Below the pieces are notes generated by a model. That model searched no databases. It saw nothing but the letters and a program-made list of their open reading frames with translations, and had not been told where the DNA came from. From positions 139,437,545 through 139,501,544 of the forward strand of contig NC_030680.2 of the NCBI RefSeq assembly GCF_000004195.4: DNA of 64,000 nt. Reading direction: 5' to 3'. This document shows, one piece after another, positions 48,501 through 59,719 of the stretch. The position numbers and the translations under genes were made by a program. This DNA is from Xenopus tropicalis. Lineage: Eukaryota > Chordata > Amphibia > Anura > Pipidae. How positions within the stretch are numbered: position 1 is the stretch's first letter; each line of letters starts with the position of its first letter.

Positions 48501-51500
48501 ACATCCGTAGTCTCTTTAAAGTCACACATAGTCCCGCCTAGAACATAGAAAGCACATTTAGTGGCGAATTTCCCATGATCATAATAATAAATGTCTCATT
48601 ACAATCACTGCATGTGATTTACTGTTATGCTATAAAGGTAGGGGGGAGGGCAAACACCAAAGAACATATGGGGCCCTATGTCCTGTAGATTTGTACTGAT
48701 ATCAGTGTTGCAGAGATCCTGAGCAGCTGAACAAATCGACTCACCTTGCTTGTAAAGCAGTTTATATTGGCAAAGAAGTTCAGAATCTGATCTTCTTCTA
48801 GAAGAGTGTAGGGAAGACCAAAATGTACCCAGATGAATGTGGGCGTTACAGCATAAGGAAGTGTCACCTGAAAAATAGAAACATAAATACACAGAATTAT
48901 TTATAGATGGTAAATGCACCAAAATGTGGTAACAAATGTTATATTTTACTTTTGTTATAGGACTTTCCCTACCCCAGATGGATATGAGTAGGCACAGTAA
49001 TGTCTCGTTGTTACTGCTGTATTATAGATATTGTTAACTTAGTACTTTGTAAGCGTGTTTCTCTGGCCCCCAACACAAGTGCCATTATGCAAGCAGGGGC
49101 AGTGCTCTGTTCAGGCGCTTGATTGGATGTTGGGTTGAAGGGAAACACAAACCAATACAGTTTCATAGGTTTAGAGATAAGTTATGTGGTTGTTGATCAA
49201 ATTAGTTGAGGTGTACTACCCAATGGATAAACAGCTCCCGATTTGATGGTAAAATCAAACCTGCCGATTGACTTCTAGCCAATTTTAGGCCAGATGTTGG
49301 TAACGTGTGCCCACATATGGGCAGAAAACTTCTGAATTAGTCTATTGGACCCGAATTGGCAACATAAATCTGCCCATGTATGGCCACCTTAATATGACTC
49401 GGTGAAGATGCAGTTTTGATACAGTTGCCCCTCTTTACTAAGTCATATTATTGATAAAAATGGTTTGAGATCCCCTCACAGAAATGTATGGCCATGCAGT
49501 TTAGAAATGACTCAATGTTGCGTCACTATTCGCCAATATGTTGACAATTTAAGATAACCCATTTATAGTTTGTTCAGCTCTTTGTCTTGTATTTACTGAG
49601 ATCTATATTTACCACTGTATCACTGTCTGGATCACGGAAAGAAGTGTCCTCGGCCCCAGCATCTGTTATGGGAAAAGAATAAGATCGGTATCAGTACGGC
49701 AGTTAAATAGAATGCACAGAATTTTCTAATAACGCCGGCTTCTTCCAATGTGTCTCTGTGTCTCAATGTGTCTCTATTATTTGGCAAGCTCAATTGCTTT
49801 AAACTTGTCTGTACTGGGCTTTGTACATTGTATCTATGAAGGATTTCATTCTTCCAGGTTGCAAAGAATACTTGTTTCTTCCATTGGAACTGATATTTAC
49901 TGTGAGAGATCACACTGGGTGATCGCGGCGGCGTGATTTCGGCAAATCGCCGAAGTTGCCGCGTGAGGCTTTATCGGCGATTTGCCGAAATCACGCCGCT
50001 GCGTGTGCCATCCCACCGGTGACTTACATTTTCGCCGGTGGGATGGCAGGTGATGGCAACTCGGGGAGATTAAGCGCCCGCGAACAGGGAGTTTTGTCGC
50101 GGGTGACTAATCTCCCCGTGTGCCAGAGCCCTTAAGGTGATGGCACACTTTCATTCTTACACTGACTTACCAATGGTACTTGATATTTTCCGTATCCATC
50201 CTCTCCTCTCCAGGCCCTCCTGGATGCCTGGTCTGTCAAAATGCATCCAAAAGATTTTATTTTCCTGATTTTAAAGGAGATACACATTAATTTATTTACT
50301 TTTATAAAAAGATATGAAAACCCCTAACTCTGATACAAATCCATTTTTTTTGGATTGCCTGTTGTGTCGTGTAATCTCCCAGAATTCAATATAATGGATT
50401 GTAATGTAACACAATATAATGGATGGGGGGCCTAATCAGCATTCATTTTGTCATTGTTAAACCGCTGCTGGAGAGATCATATTCCCTGGGTCTTAGGCAA
50501 CAGAATTTGAAAAGCAGCTTGTAGAGGGAAAAGACTCTGTCCATGAGTAATTTTTGGCCGGTGTATCAGCTGAACAGTGGTTTGTGAAAATTGTGCGATT
50601 GCTTTACATATCCTTATATTTAACAGCATGGGGAACACCATCCCTTACATACAAATCCCTGGTGCGCATAGATCACTCACCTGAATCGCTTTTTCCAACC
50701 GGGCTTTAAAATATATCCGGTGCTCCGCGTATTCCACTGATTGGGCTATCGCTTGTTGACACTGTGAATGGGCAAAATAGATTTGGTTTGGTTATTGCAG
50801 GCCTCCCCTGTTTGATTTATTTAGTAACAATGGCAATATGGCACAACACAGCAGTACTCGGTATAAGCACCAGGATAGATAAAGGAAACAGAAATAAAAC
50901 CTAAAGCCTTGTTATAGACATTCAAACTTGCATGATGTATACAGGCGCACACAGTATATCTTAGAGAGCAAATCCACAGATATTTGCTTTTACCTGATTT
51001 TCACTGTCACCGTCTGTATCAGTGTCTGTATCGCTGTCTGTATCATCACTGTCTGTGATGTCCTTAGCGACTTCATCTGTTATGGAAAAATGGCAACAAA
51101 ATTAGTCCAGCGGTCAATAACATTGCATGGAAAAGTTCCAGTGAATATATATATGGGTGTGCTAGGGAATATTATACAGTCCCTTTAATGAACAAATAAT
51201 TTTCACTTAATCATTAATTTTTAATATGATGTCAAAACAAACTGTTTGAAGGCTATTGAGTTACTGGGAGCTGTAGTACAGCAACATGCATGTTGGGCAT
51301 CTTGAATGTAACCTACAGAATACTTGGTTCTTACTGCAAACTGAATTGTAATGATGGTATACAGTGCGTATATGTGAGAGCTAATCTTTAACTGCCATTG
51401 GTAGATATATACAGCTGGAGGCGGCTTCCATGCCATTGGTACCTACTGCAGGGAAGTTGCACCCAACTGTACTTTATCTAATTGTTAATTAAGAAACTAC

Positions 51501-54090
51501 AGAGCAGTTAGTGATATTTAGAAATCCCGATACATTTTGATTGTAGCTAATTCATCACTATCACTATTTAAGAGTTTCCTCATACAGACTTACCTAAATC
51601 GAGGGCTATTTTCTTCAAACGTTCCCTCCTCTCCTCTATGCTTTCCTTCTGGTTTTCCTCTTTGCTTTCCTCCTGTCTTTCCTCTTTGATCTCTTCCAGA
51701 CTTACCTTTATGTCTTCCTTCAGTCTTTCCTCTATGATTTGTTCCAGACTTACCTTTATCCCTTCTTCCATTCGTTTCCCCGTGCTCTCTTCCAGTCCTT
51801 GCTGGATGGCAGGGTCGGGATATTCAGTCCTCGGAATTTCCATTTCCTGTTTGGTTAAAAAGAAGAAACACACAAGTTCATTACATTGCAAATAGATAGT
51901 TTTAACATTTAATTCTGGTATAAATCTGCTATTTGTTTATTGATTTTTCTGGTGAAAGTGACTCTCAACTTTGATTAGTGGTGTTCATGCATTTGTTTGG
52001 ATAAATGAAGATGATCTTCATATTCATATTCTATCCAAATTGGTTTGACCTTGGTCATTAAGTCTCTCTATTTCCAATAATTTACTTTTAAATAAGTATT
52101 TTATTTAGATGGGAAAGGCCTCTTATTGGGGGAGTGGATCTGGCAGGCCAAGAGGATCCCTATATAGAAGACTATCTAATAAAGCCTCCTGCATAGGGTT
52201 CCTTCTGTCCCACCACTATGGGGACACAGTACTGAGCTGTATGGGGATTGTCAGACAAATTTGCTGCATAGGGAAATGCCAAAATTAAATATTTTAAAGA
52301 AAACATAATGTTGTCTTAAGCCATGTAACACAATGGTGTGTTACTAAAGCTGATGGTTTTCTGCTTACCTGGTAGACTTTCCTCTCCTCTGAAAATACCT
52401 CCATGGGAATCTGGTTAAAAGAAGAAAACTAGTGTTAGTATGTTATAGCATTATAACCAACCGGTTAAGCTGGCCGTGCACGAAAAGGGGATTTTAAAAT
52501 AGATGGAGTCAAATGGGCTGATTCAGTTATTTCAACCTCTTGCCAAGATCAGACCATAATAGGGGGCGATGTTGATCTGACCCAATGCTATCCTAGTCCC
52601 TGACAGGTTTTTTTATAGCTAGCCAATACCTCAATCTACTGACATGGTCTGGGGCTGTAGCTAATGGTCAGCTTTAGCACCAATGCTTTAAAGACCAACA
52701 TTTAGGGGCTGATTTACTAACCCACGAATCCGACCCGAATTGGAAAAGTTCCGACTTGAAAACGAACATTTTGCGACTTTTTCGTATTTTTTTCGGCGTC
52801 TTTACGCATTTTTCGTTACCAATACGATTTTTGCGTAAAAACGCGAGTTTTTCGTAGCCATTACGAAAGTTGCGTAAAATCGCCCAATTTTTTCGTAGCG
52901 TTAAAACTTACGCGAAAAGTTGCGCCTTTTTCGTAGGGTTAAAACTTAAAAGGTGCGAAGTTTCGCGTAAGTTTTAACGCTACGAAAAATCGCCAGATTT
53001 TACGCAACTTTCGTAATGGCTACGAAAAACTCGCGTTTTTACGCAAAAATCGTATTGGTAACGAAAAATTCGTAAAGACGCCGAAAAAATCGCAAAAAAT
53101 ACGAAAAAATTGCAAAAAATACCGATCATTACAAAAAAACGCAATCGGACTCATTTCGACCCGTTCGTGGGTTAGTAAATGTGCCCCTTAGTATATTTAA
53201 TTCTCAATGATAAAGGCCATTATGTGCCTACCTTTATTCCTGATTCCTTCAACTCCTAATTAAGAGAGAAAAAACACGTTAGCATTTCATAGGCAAATGT
53301 CATTTATCAGCAGGAAATACTTAAATCTGTACTGTTTAAAGCCCTTCGCCTTAGAATTATTTGATTAAAATGGAGGCTAAGGGAGATGGCTTTCCTGTTT
53401 TGGAGCATTCTGAATAATGGATCCTATATCTGTACTGTTAGCATCAGCAGTTGTTTCCTACAGTGAGATGTAGGTGACTAATCCCATGAAACAATATTAA
53501 ATTAACCCTGATGGTCAAGAAGTAGTTAAAATATTTTTACACAACTTAACAGAAAATATATTCCCTGCTTTTCTTCCGGCCTAGGTAGAGGCCCTATTCC
53601 CAACTCCCTACTCACTGGAACCTCTGTTACATTAAATATGGGGTATTGCATCCCTTCATTATAGTTAAGCTTATATAGGGGGTCTTGTAATAAAAGCTAA
53701 AATAGGTCTATAACCCACAGCTAGATAACATTAACTGGTCTCATTTGTTGCCATGGGTTACAAGACCTTGTTAAACATCTTTAAAAAAAAATGATTAGTT
53801 GGGTTTACCCTGCAATAATCTATGCATTCATACTTTATACTGTAGTTAATATATTTGCAGCAATTTATGTATTTAGTGGGGGGGGGGGGGGGTTGATACT
53901 GAGATAAAGCAGGTAATGGAATCAGCACTCATACGGTTCCATTCCAGCAATCAGCGCTTTAATAAGAGTGCTGCTTCTGGTGCCCTACAGATATATAATA
54001 GAGAATAAAACTCACTGGTTTGATACATGGTAAGGAGGAACACAAAAAATTCCACAATTGCTGTGATTTAGTCTTGATTGCAGAAAACAT
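45560..54090 (-). CDS. Tubulin tyrosine ligase-like protein, TTLL3/TTLL8 glycylase class, fifteen coding exons
   Basis: ATP-grasp amino-acid ligase expected to add glycine to tubulin tails at cilia. Exons: 54016-54090, 53232-53255, 52369-52410, 51594-51846, 50994-51076, 50681-50761, 50171-50264, 49613-49662, 48745-48867, 48423-48537, 47826-47903, 47504-47681, 46678-46826, 46125-46368, 45560-46010. All phases agree and give 679 residues. Residues 48-131 are a Glu/Lys-rich coiled-coil-like stretch, and 132-159 is an Asp/Thr-rich insert. The ligase domain follows: RRGW (about 206-209), [15 protein letters not shown] (435-441), [10 protein letters not shown] (478-487), KFDVRQ (491-496), GADFMFGED (611-619) and WLIEIN (623-628). 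Position 446 is Q where the family usually has R (SRGR). The last exon either ends at TAA after VHLY or could use a weak GTACAT donor at 45574. TTLL10 is less likely. Confidence 0.9.
47110..47209. repeat. 25-base minisatellite, four identical units
   Basis: ggcattgggtgttggcctcc plus cataa, four times without change, then a decayed fifth piece. Lies in the TTLL intron between exons 12 and 13. It creates chance open frames on the minus strand. Confidence 0.95.
49912..50133. mobile_element. Part of the ggctctggcacacggggag MITE, in a TTLL intron
   Basis: The right end (ctccccgtgtgccagagccc) matches 13012-13310. The left part is an inner palindrome (gatttcggcaaatcgccg and its complement), and the left terminal repeat is missing. 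Confidence 0.7.
52705..53187. mobile_element. 483-base palindromic MITE, in a TTLL intron
   Basis: ggggctgatttactaaccc pairs with gggttagtaaatgtgcccc. It is flanked by TTA on both sides (52702-52704 and 53188-53190), as for PIF/Harbinger-type insertions. Same family as 38277-38766. Lies between TTLL exons 2 and 3. Confidence 0.88.
53350..53436. mobile_element. Truncated TACAGGTAT-type MITE
   Basis: Only the right end is left (ttatttgattaaaatggag ... ggatcctatatctgta). Confidence 0.55.
53878..53892. repeat. G homopolymer
   Basis: Run of fifteen G in the TTLL intron between exons 1 and 2. It can form a G-quadruplex in principle. Confidence 0.9.
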
Positions 54091-54554
54091 TTTCTGTGGA
54101 GGCAAAAGAAAAATGAGACATTAATTTCGAGCTTATTGGGATTTCATAAAATATTGCTAAATATTTGCATATAACGATATAAAGTTATTCAGCGCTATGG
54201 CCACAGGGGCCTTGGTGCCAATTATCATCTGTGCTTCAAATTAGAAATAAAAATGACATCGATTATGAAATGATTAAATAAAGATGGGAAATTTCCATGT
54301 TTAGACATTGGCGGATTTATTCTCAAAATGGGTGTAAAAATTGGCAGCGGGAATATTTGCTGCGTGAAAAAAAAGATTATTGCGTGCGTCAAAAAAAAAT
54401 TACCTGTTTCAAAAAGAATTGTCACGGCAAAGAGTTGCGCGTTTTTCGACAAAGCGAAACGGGACAGATTCGCTCATCACTAATAATTACTAATTATTAT
54501 ATACTAACAACATCTCAACCGTTTTTCTCTATACATATAAAGGCAAGTACTTAC

Positions 54555-54700
54555 TAAGAAGTTGTTCAATTAGAAAAGTAGAATTTGTAAAAATTCCTAA
54601 AAATCGTTGTATGAAGCTGCTGACAGTAGCAATGCGTCCTGTACAGCAGCTAAACACCAACTGATAAGGAATCAGCTGACAGTAAACATCACTGTGCCTG
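54555..54700 (-). other. Candidate 5' UTR exon of the TTLL gene
   Basis: A good donor (GTAAGT) ends at 54549-54554 on the minus strand. Read in the frame of the downstream exon there is a TAA shortly before the donor, so this exon cannot extend the protein, which fits a 5' leader. The upstream limit is not visible. Confidence 0.4.
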
Positions 54701-54726
54701 GGCATTATGACATCACAATGACATCA
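54682..54726. promoter_or_regulatory. Forkhead core and two CRE-like motifs near the presumed TTLL start
   Basis: GTAAACA (54682-54688) is a forkhead core like that bound by FOXJ1, the ciliary regulator. TGACATCA, a CRE-like half-variant, occurs twice in direct order (54708-54715 and 54719-54726). The location just upstream of the candidate leader exon fits a promoter. No RFX X-box was found. Confidence 0.35.
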
Positions 54727-55354
54727 CATGATGCAGATGCAAGATGAATTCTATGTTTAGGCTTTATAAAAACATGAATCTATATAAATACAAGTTAAGA
54801 TTTAGTTGCACAACACCAATGCTCAATTAAAGATTGTCTATAAAATAAAGGTTCCATGTTGACAGGGAAGATTTAGGGAATAATTTAGGGAAAGGCAGTG
54901 GATTCTATTAAGTCACTGTAGGACGCAATAACAATATCTCAAAATGTCTTCCCTATCTTCTTCCTTATCTTTAATGTCGGCAGGGCTTGACCCTATTTCT
55001 GGCTCTGAACAGAAAACGTGCTGCTTTCAGGGAAAAGTGTCCAGATTGTCTGGCACCTTGTATGGCAAAATGTCCTAAATCCCTCCTGTGAATAGATTTG
55101 CTTCTATCAGAGAACTGCTCCCCCATATTCAGGAATCACATGCAGTGTGTATATGTGCAGTATTGTAAACTAAAGAAATGTACTATACTGCCCATGTACC
55201 TGCCATGGGGTGCAGGGGATGCGCTCTCATAGGGATAACTCTCACCAAGTGTATGTTATATAGAGGGGGAGTCCCGGCCTGGTGTAATAAGTGAGTCTGT
55301 TTATTCAGTTGGACCCCCCCCCCAAGTACACATATATACTCTTTGTAAACTGTG

Positions 55355-55553
55355 TAATAAAAAAACAGCATCTTGTAATTGATCCCAACTACAATGTAAC
55401 TAATCGTTATTGGAGGCAAAACAATCCTATTGGGTTTAATGTTTTATTGATTTTTTAGTAGACTTAAGGTATGGAGATCCAAATTACGGAAAGACCCCTT
55501 ATCCGGAATACCATTGGTCTCGAGCATTCTGGATAACGGATCCTATACCTGTA
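55355..55553. mobile_element. Truncated TACAGGTAT-type MITE
   Basis: The interior and right end match 20540-20737 closely (cttaaggtatggagatcc, ggatcctatacctgta). The left third is missing. Confidence 0.8.
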
Positions 55554-55957
55554 TTGCATTTTGTTGTCTTTATTATGGAGGATGCTTAAGCTGCCATACA
55601 AGGGAGGAGCTGATATCTGTGCAGTTACCATTCAAGGGGAGGGCAGATTTGAACCTTGGGCCAATTATCGGATAACACTGGAGGGAACCTTTATTTTGGA
55701 CACCACAATCTTTGCCCAATGGGGTTTCATAAACCTTCCTATCTGACTTAGCCCATATTAGTCAGGGATGCTATTGTTTTGGCCCCTTACATGGTCCAAT
55801 CTTCTTTTTTTTTTTTTTTTTTTCCTATGACAAAAATGTTTCTACTGTGCCCCAAACTAAAACTCCCAGTCCGTTATTTCATACTATGCAGCAACACAGA
55901 AGTGAAGCTCTGTGTCTAGGGCCACGTGGATCCAACAACATATTTGAGGACCCCAAG

Positions 55958-56224
55958 GGGCACATGTAAGATCGCTTGAGCCTTTTGGTTGGAGCAATCA
56001 TAAAGGAAACCCTGCGTGAGTTTTTGGGTAAAAATACCTCGTTAGTTAGGTTTTCCTTCCCCGAGCAGGCTCTTATAAATACGAAAAAGTTCAGCCAAAC
56101 AAAGGAAAAAAACCTCAACTAAGGAAGTATTTTAGTCCCTTTATTTGGTTCCTTAACTTACGCGGGGTTTCCTTTTAAGTTTCCTTTCCTAAGCCAAGGG
56201 GCTCAATCGATCATAAGTGTGCCC
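55958..56224. mobile_element. MITE, gggcacatgtaagatcgc ends
   Basis: The left end gggcacatgtaagatcgcttgagcc pairs with ggctcaatcgatcataagtgtgccc at the right (shown split by mismatches). Shares arms with 56327-57533 and a remnant at 57551-57602. Confidence 0.6.
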
Positions 56225-56326
56225 ATAATATATAAACAAGAGCCTGTAATTGATAGTTACATTAGTTTTGCTAAGAATATTGTGAGATTTGTACTAGATT
56301 GTTAGGAAATTGAAGGATAACACTTA

Positions 56327-57533
56327 GGGGCTGATGTAAGAATGCTCGAGTGGTCGGATCCTAAACCCACGATTTCTTCATCCGAATAGCACGAATCAGG
56401 TTTTCTTTTTCCCCCCAAAAATAAAGAGCTTTTTTTTTTTTGTAGCACACCCTTGGGTGAGACTAATATATATGGGTAACTCCAGCACACTCAGTGACAC
56501 CCCAATGACTGACCACAATAATGGTAACCAATAAGATCCCTTTTCTTTATTAAGCGTAACAAACAATCAGCAGGGATCTGACTATGATGTAAAATATTAA
56601 AGCAAGATATACATGTATAACAATATACCAACGAACAATAACACAATTTAAATTGCAGAAGATATATGTGCTAAATGTTGTAACTTAATTTCCCCGTCAC
56701 AGTCCCAGATGATTTGTGCACGTTGGGGCCCTTATTGAGTTTAGCTTATTGGCCAATAGCACTGTTCCTTTCATTTGCCAGTTAGCCGTATAACTCTGTA
56801 AACTTTCCTTCCAGGTGAGAAATGACTTGGCAGAGAGTATAGTTCAGCAACAGATGGATTAACTCCTATTGGTTAATAATACACAGTTCTCCAATGGTGT
56901 GTGGTGTTGCAGGTTACTCACAGTCTGTGCTCATAAATCACTGTCTCACCTTTAGTAACAGACCTCAGATGGGACGCAGGCAGCTCTGTCCTCTAGCAGC
57001 TGTAATCCCCTGGGCCTCTCTGCAGCCTGTCAGCCTGGGACTCTCCTACCAACAGCAGGCAGCTTCCCCCCTGCTCCCTTTCTGGCTAGCACTGATAGCT
57101 CTTTTACAGGTGCTAGTCCAGAGCTGGGAGAGCAGGGTCAGCTTCTCCCTGTAGGTGTGTCTCCCCTCTGGCAGCTCTCCCACACAGAGCAGGTAGGCAG
57201 CAGCCAGCAGTTTCTCCCTACTTCTCTCCCCTGTTTAGTCCAGCAGGGTGGTCTTCAAAACATTTTGCGCCTTTCCTTATCATTGGTGGATTCAAAGCCC
57301 CAGCCAGGTCCTCAGGTCTGTGGCATGCTGGGATATGTAGTCCTGTAAACTGTCTATGCAGCGCTTGTTCATGTTTCTCTCTTTAGTTAGGGGTGTTACA
57401 TTTTATTGGCCAGGGAAAAGAAAAACCCAATTTGTGCAAAGTGTGCTACTCGGATGAAGAAACCACGGGCTAGTTTGGGAACTCTCATGTGGGTTTGGGA
57501 TCTGAACGCTTGAGCATTCTTAAATGAGCCCCT
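56327..57533. mobile_element. MITE (aggggctgatgtaagaatgc ends) split by an LTR insertion
   Basis: The ends aggggctgatgtaagaatgc and gcattcttaaatgagcccct are inverted. Inner arms (cggatcctaaacccac and gtgggtttgggatctg; catccgaatagcac and gtgctactcggatg) continue on either side of the insertion at 56441-57400. Confidence 0.75.
56441..57400 (-). mobile_element. LTR-like insertion (probable solo LTR)
   Basis: On the minus strand it runs TGTAACACCCC to GGGTGTGCTACA (TG...CA ends), 960 bases, with TTTT on both flanks. AATAAA is present on that strand at 56546-56551. No internal retroviral genes adjoin it. Open frames here are not genes. Confidence 0.55.
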
Positions 57534-57724
57534 AAGTGTTTTCCTAACAATCTAGTACAAATTTAAGCCCAAAGGCTCGAGCAATCTTAAATGTGCCCAT
57601 TAAGCAAATTGTTCTATATCAATCATTTTGCTCATTCAACATAACTGCCCCAATGGCTAGTGCTAAGTATAAGACGTCCCTAAGTTGCTAAGTGAGTTGT
57701 TCCTCTCAGTATAAGTAAAGGGGG

Positions 57725-58726
57725 TGTAGGGGTTTACCAAAAATGGGCCCTTAGGACAGGAACCCCTAGGACAGGCCACAGGGTGGTGCTGGGAAACAGG
57801 GACACTGGGATGACTGGGTTGTTAAACAGTTAATGGGGTGTATACCTGCAGTTCGGGATTTGGCCACAGGGTGGTGCATAGGCCCATATAAGGGGATGCA
57901 GCCATGTGCTGTGAGGCAGACATTTTGGGGACTGCTCCAGTAAGGAGTACCCCAGGTATAGCTTAGTGTTAGAAGTTATATAATAGATTGCTCTAGGAGT
58001 AATATGTAGGACACTAGGAGTTTAGAATGGGCGGACATTGCCCCTCCAGGAGTGGAAGTGAGGTTAAGACCTCCCGGCATTACATCAGCCGGAGTGCAGG
58101 GCCATAAGTGGTTAGGTAGGTGGACAAGGTCACCGCTAACCCAAGGAGGCTGGATCTGAGGGGGCTTAGGCGTGAGTACCGGGGTGGGCTGCCTGTGGTG
58201 AGGCTGCCTAGCGTGAGTACCGGGAAGGACCCCAAGAGGGGGTGCCTTCTGGCGTGAGTACCGGGGAGATCACCTAGAAGGAGACACTTGGCGTGAGTAC
58301 CGTGAGTTGCCCAACAGGAGAAAGCACTCAATGAGTAGTGAGGAGATAAAGCCCTGCATGCTGTGTGAATTAATATGTGCCACTCCTGGAGAGGTCCTGC
58401 CCTAATAAACGATTCATCTTATTCATCATACTCCGTGTGTATCTGACTATTTCCTGCACAAGGATCACCTACCTGCCGGTAAGCTACTACCCCAGGGAGG
58501 GGCAAGGTACTGGGGGCTGTGTGTGGATCCAAGGCAGAGGTACTAGAGACTGTTAATTTCCCAGGGGGTGGATTATAGTTCCACAACACCATCCCTGGGT
58601 GGAGGCACGCCTTTAAGGGAGAAATCCTTATTAACCCCCATAGTAAGCGGGGGCTCAGGACTCCTGTAGCGCCAAGAACCAGTAATCAGCAGGTAGCAGC
58701 ACAGAATAACCAAAAAGTGGGCTACA
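57725..58726 (+). mobile_element. LTR-like insertion (probable solo LTR) with internal minisatellite
   Basis: TGTAGGGGTTTACC to GTGGGCTACA, 1002 bases, flanked by GGGG on both sides. A TATA-like site (catataagggg) is near 57885 and AATAAA is at 58404-58409. Between 58166 and 58305 'ggcgtgagtaccg' recurs four times at about 40-base spacing. No coding region is attached. Confidence 0.55.
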
Positions 58727-58895
58727 GGGGTATAAGGCCAAATAGAAATTTCAGCTTTGCATTAGCAGTCACTGCTCAATACAAAACAATCCAAGTGCTT
58801 GGGAGAGGGTTTAGGAAGTTTTCTCGATTTTTATTGAACTTTAGACCCTCTGAAAAAAAATACAGAGGCATCGAGCCAGTGGGGTAACTATAGAA

Positions 58896-59711
58896 CAGGG
58901 GTCCTCAAACTTCTTAAAGGGAAACGAAAGGCAAAATCACTTGGGGGTGCCAAAATGTTAGGCACCCCCAAGTGACTTTAACCGCTTACCTCGTACCCCG
59001 GGCTTGTGCCCCTGTTAGGAGAAAACAGCACCAGCCCAGGGTACCTGGAGCGGATCGCTTCCTTCTTCCGGCTTCCGTTGCTGGAATGCCAGCGGTGGGC
59101 GCATGCGCAGTAGAGTGAAAAGCCGACTTTAATGTTTAAGTTCGGCTTTTCACTCTACTGCGCATGCGCGCACAGCGAATCAGGAAGAAGGAAGCGCCAG
59201 CAGCTACCCCGGGCTGGTGCTGTTCCCTCCTCACAGGGGCACCAGCCCGGGGTAAAAGGTAGGTGGTCAAAGTCACTTGGGGGTGCCTAACATTTTGGCA
59301 CCCCCAAGTGACTTTGACTTTCTTTTTCCTTTAAGCAAGGGGCAAGTCCATGGTCCCTCAGACTGTTGGGGGCAAACTATGGCCCACTCCTGCATTCTCT
59401 CTCTTCCAGCTCCCCCTCCCGCTACCCGCTGCGTCCTCTCTCTTCCACAGACCACTCCCCAACCCCCCCCACTGCCCCCGCGCTCCCTCTCGCTGCCCAC
59501 TGAGTCCTCCCTCTTCCAGCCCCCTCCGCTCCGTCTGTCTTCCCAGCTCCCCCTCCCACTCAACGATGAGTCCTCTCTCTGCCAGCACCGTCTGTCCTCC
59601 CTCTCAGCTCCCCTGTCCTGCTCCCCGCTGAGTCCTCTCTCTCCGCTGCCAGGGGTGAGGACGCAGCAGGGGGCCGGGTAAATTAACCAGGCCATAGTTT
59701 GAGGATCCCTG
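58896..59711. mobile_element. hAT element (caggggtcctcaaact ends) with nested MITE
   Basis: The ends caggggtcctcaaact and agtttgaggatccctg are flanked by the 8-base duplication ctatagaa/ctatagag (58888-58895, 59712-59719; one mismatch). The interior at 59370-59660 is a pyrimidine-rich approximate tandem repeat (gagtcctctctcttcca-like, roughly 60 bases). It produces chance open frames of up to 200 codons. Confidence 0.8.
58914..59334. mobile_element. TTAA-type fold-back MITE nested in the hAT element
   Basis: TTAAAGGGAAACGAAAGGC at the left and the complement of TTAAAGGAAAAAGAAAG at the right, each starting at TTAA. Long inner arms include cacttgggggtgcc, ggggcaccagcccgggg-like and cttttcactctactgcgcatgcgc. 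Confidence 0.85.
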
Positions 59712-59719
59712 CTATAGAG

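Noticed and set aside
56894..57154. 86-codon open frame with hydrophobic end
   Set aside because: It lies inside the LTR-like insertion and has no family features.
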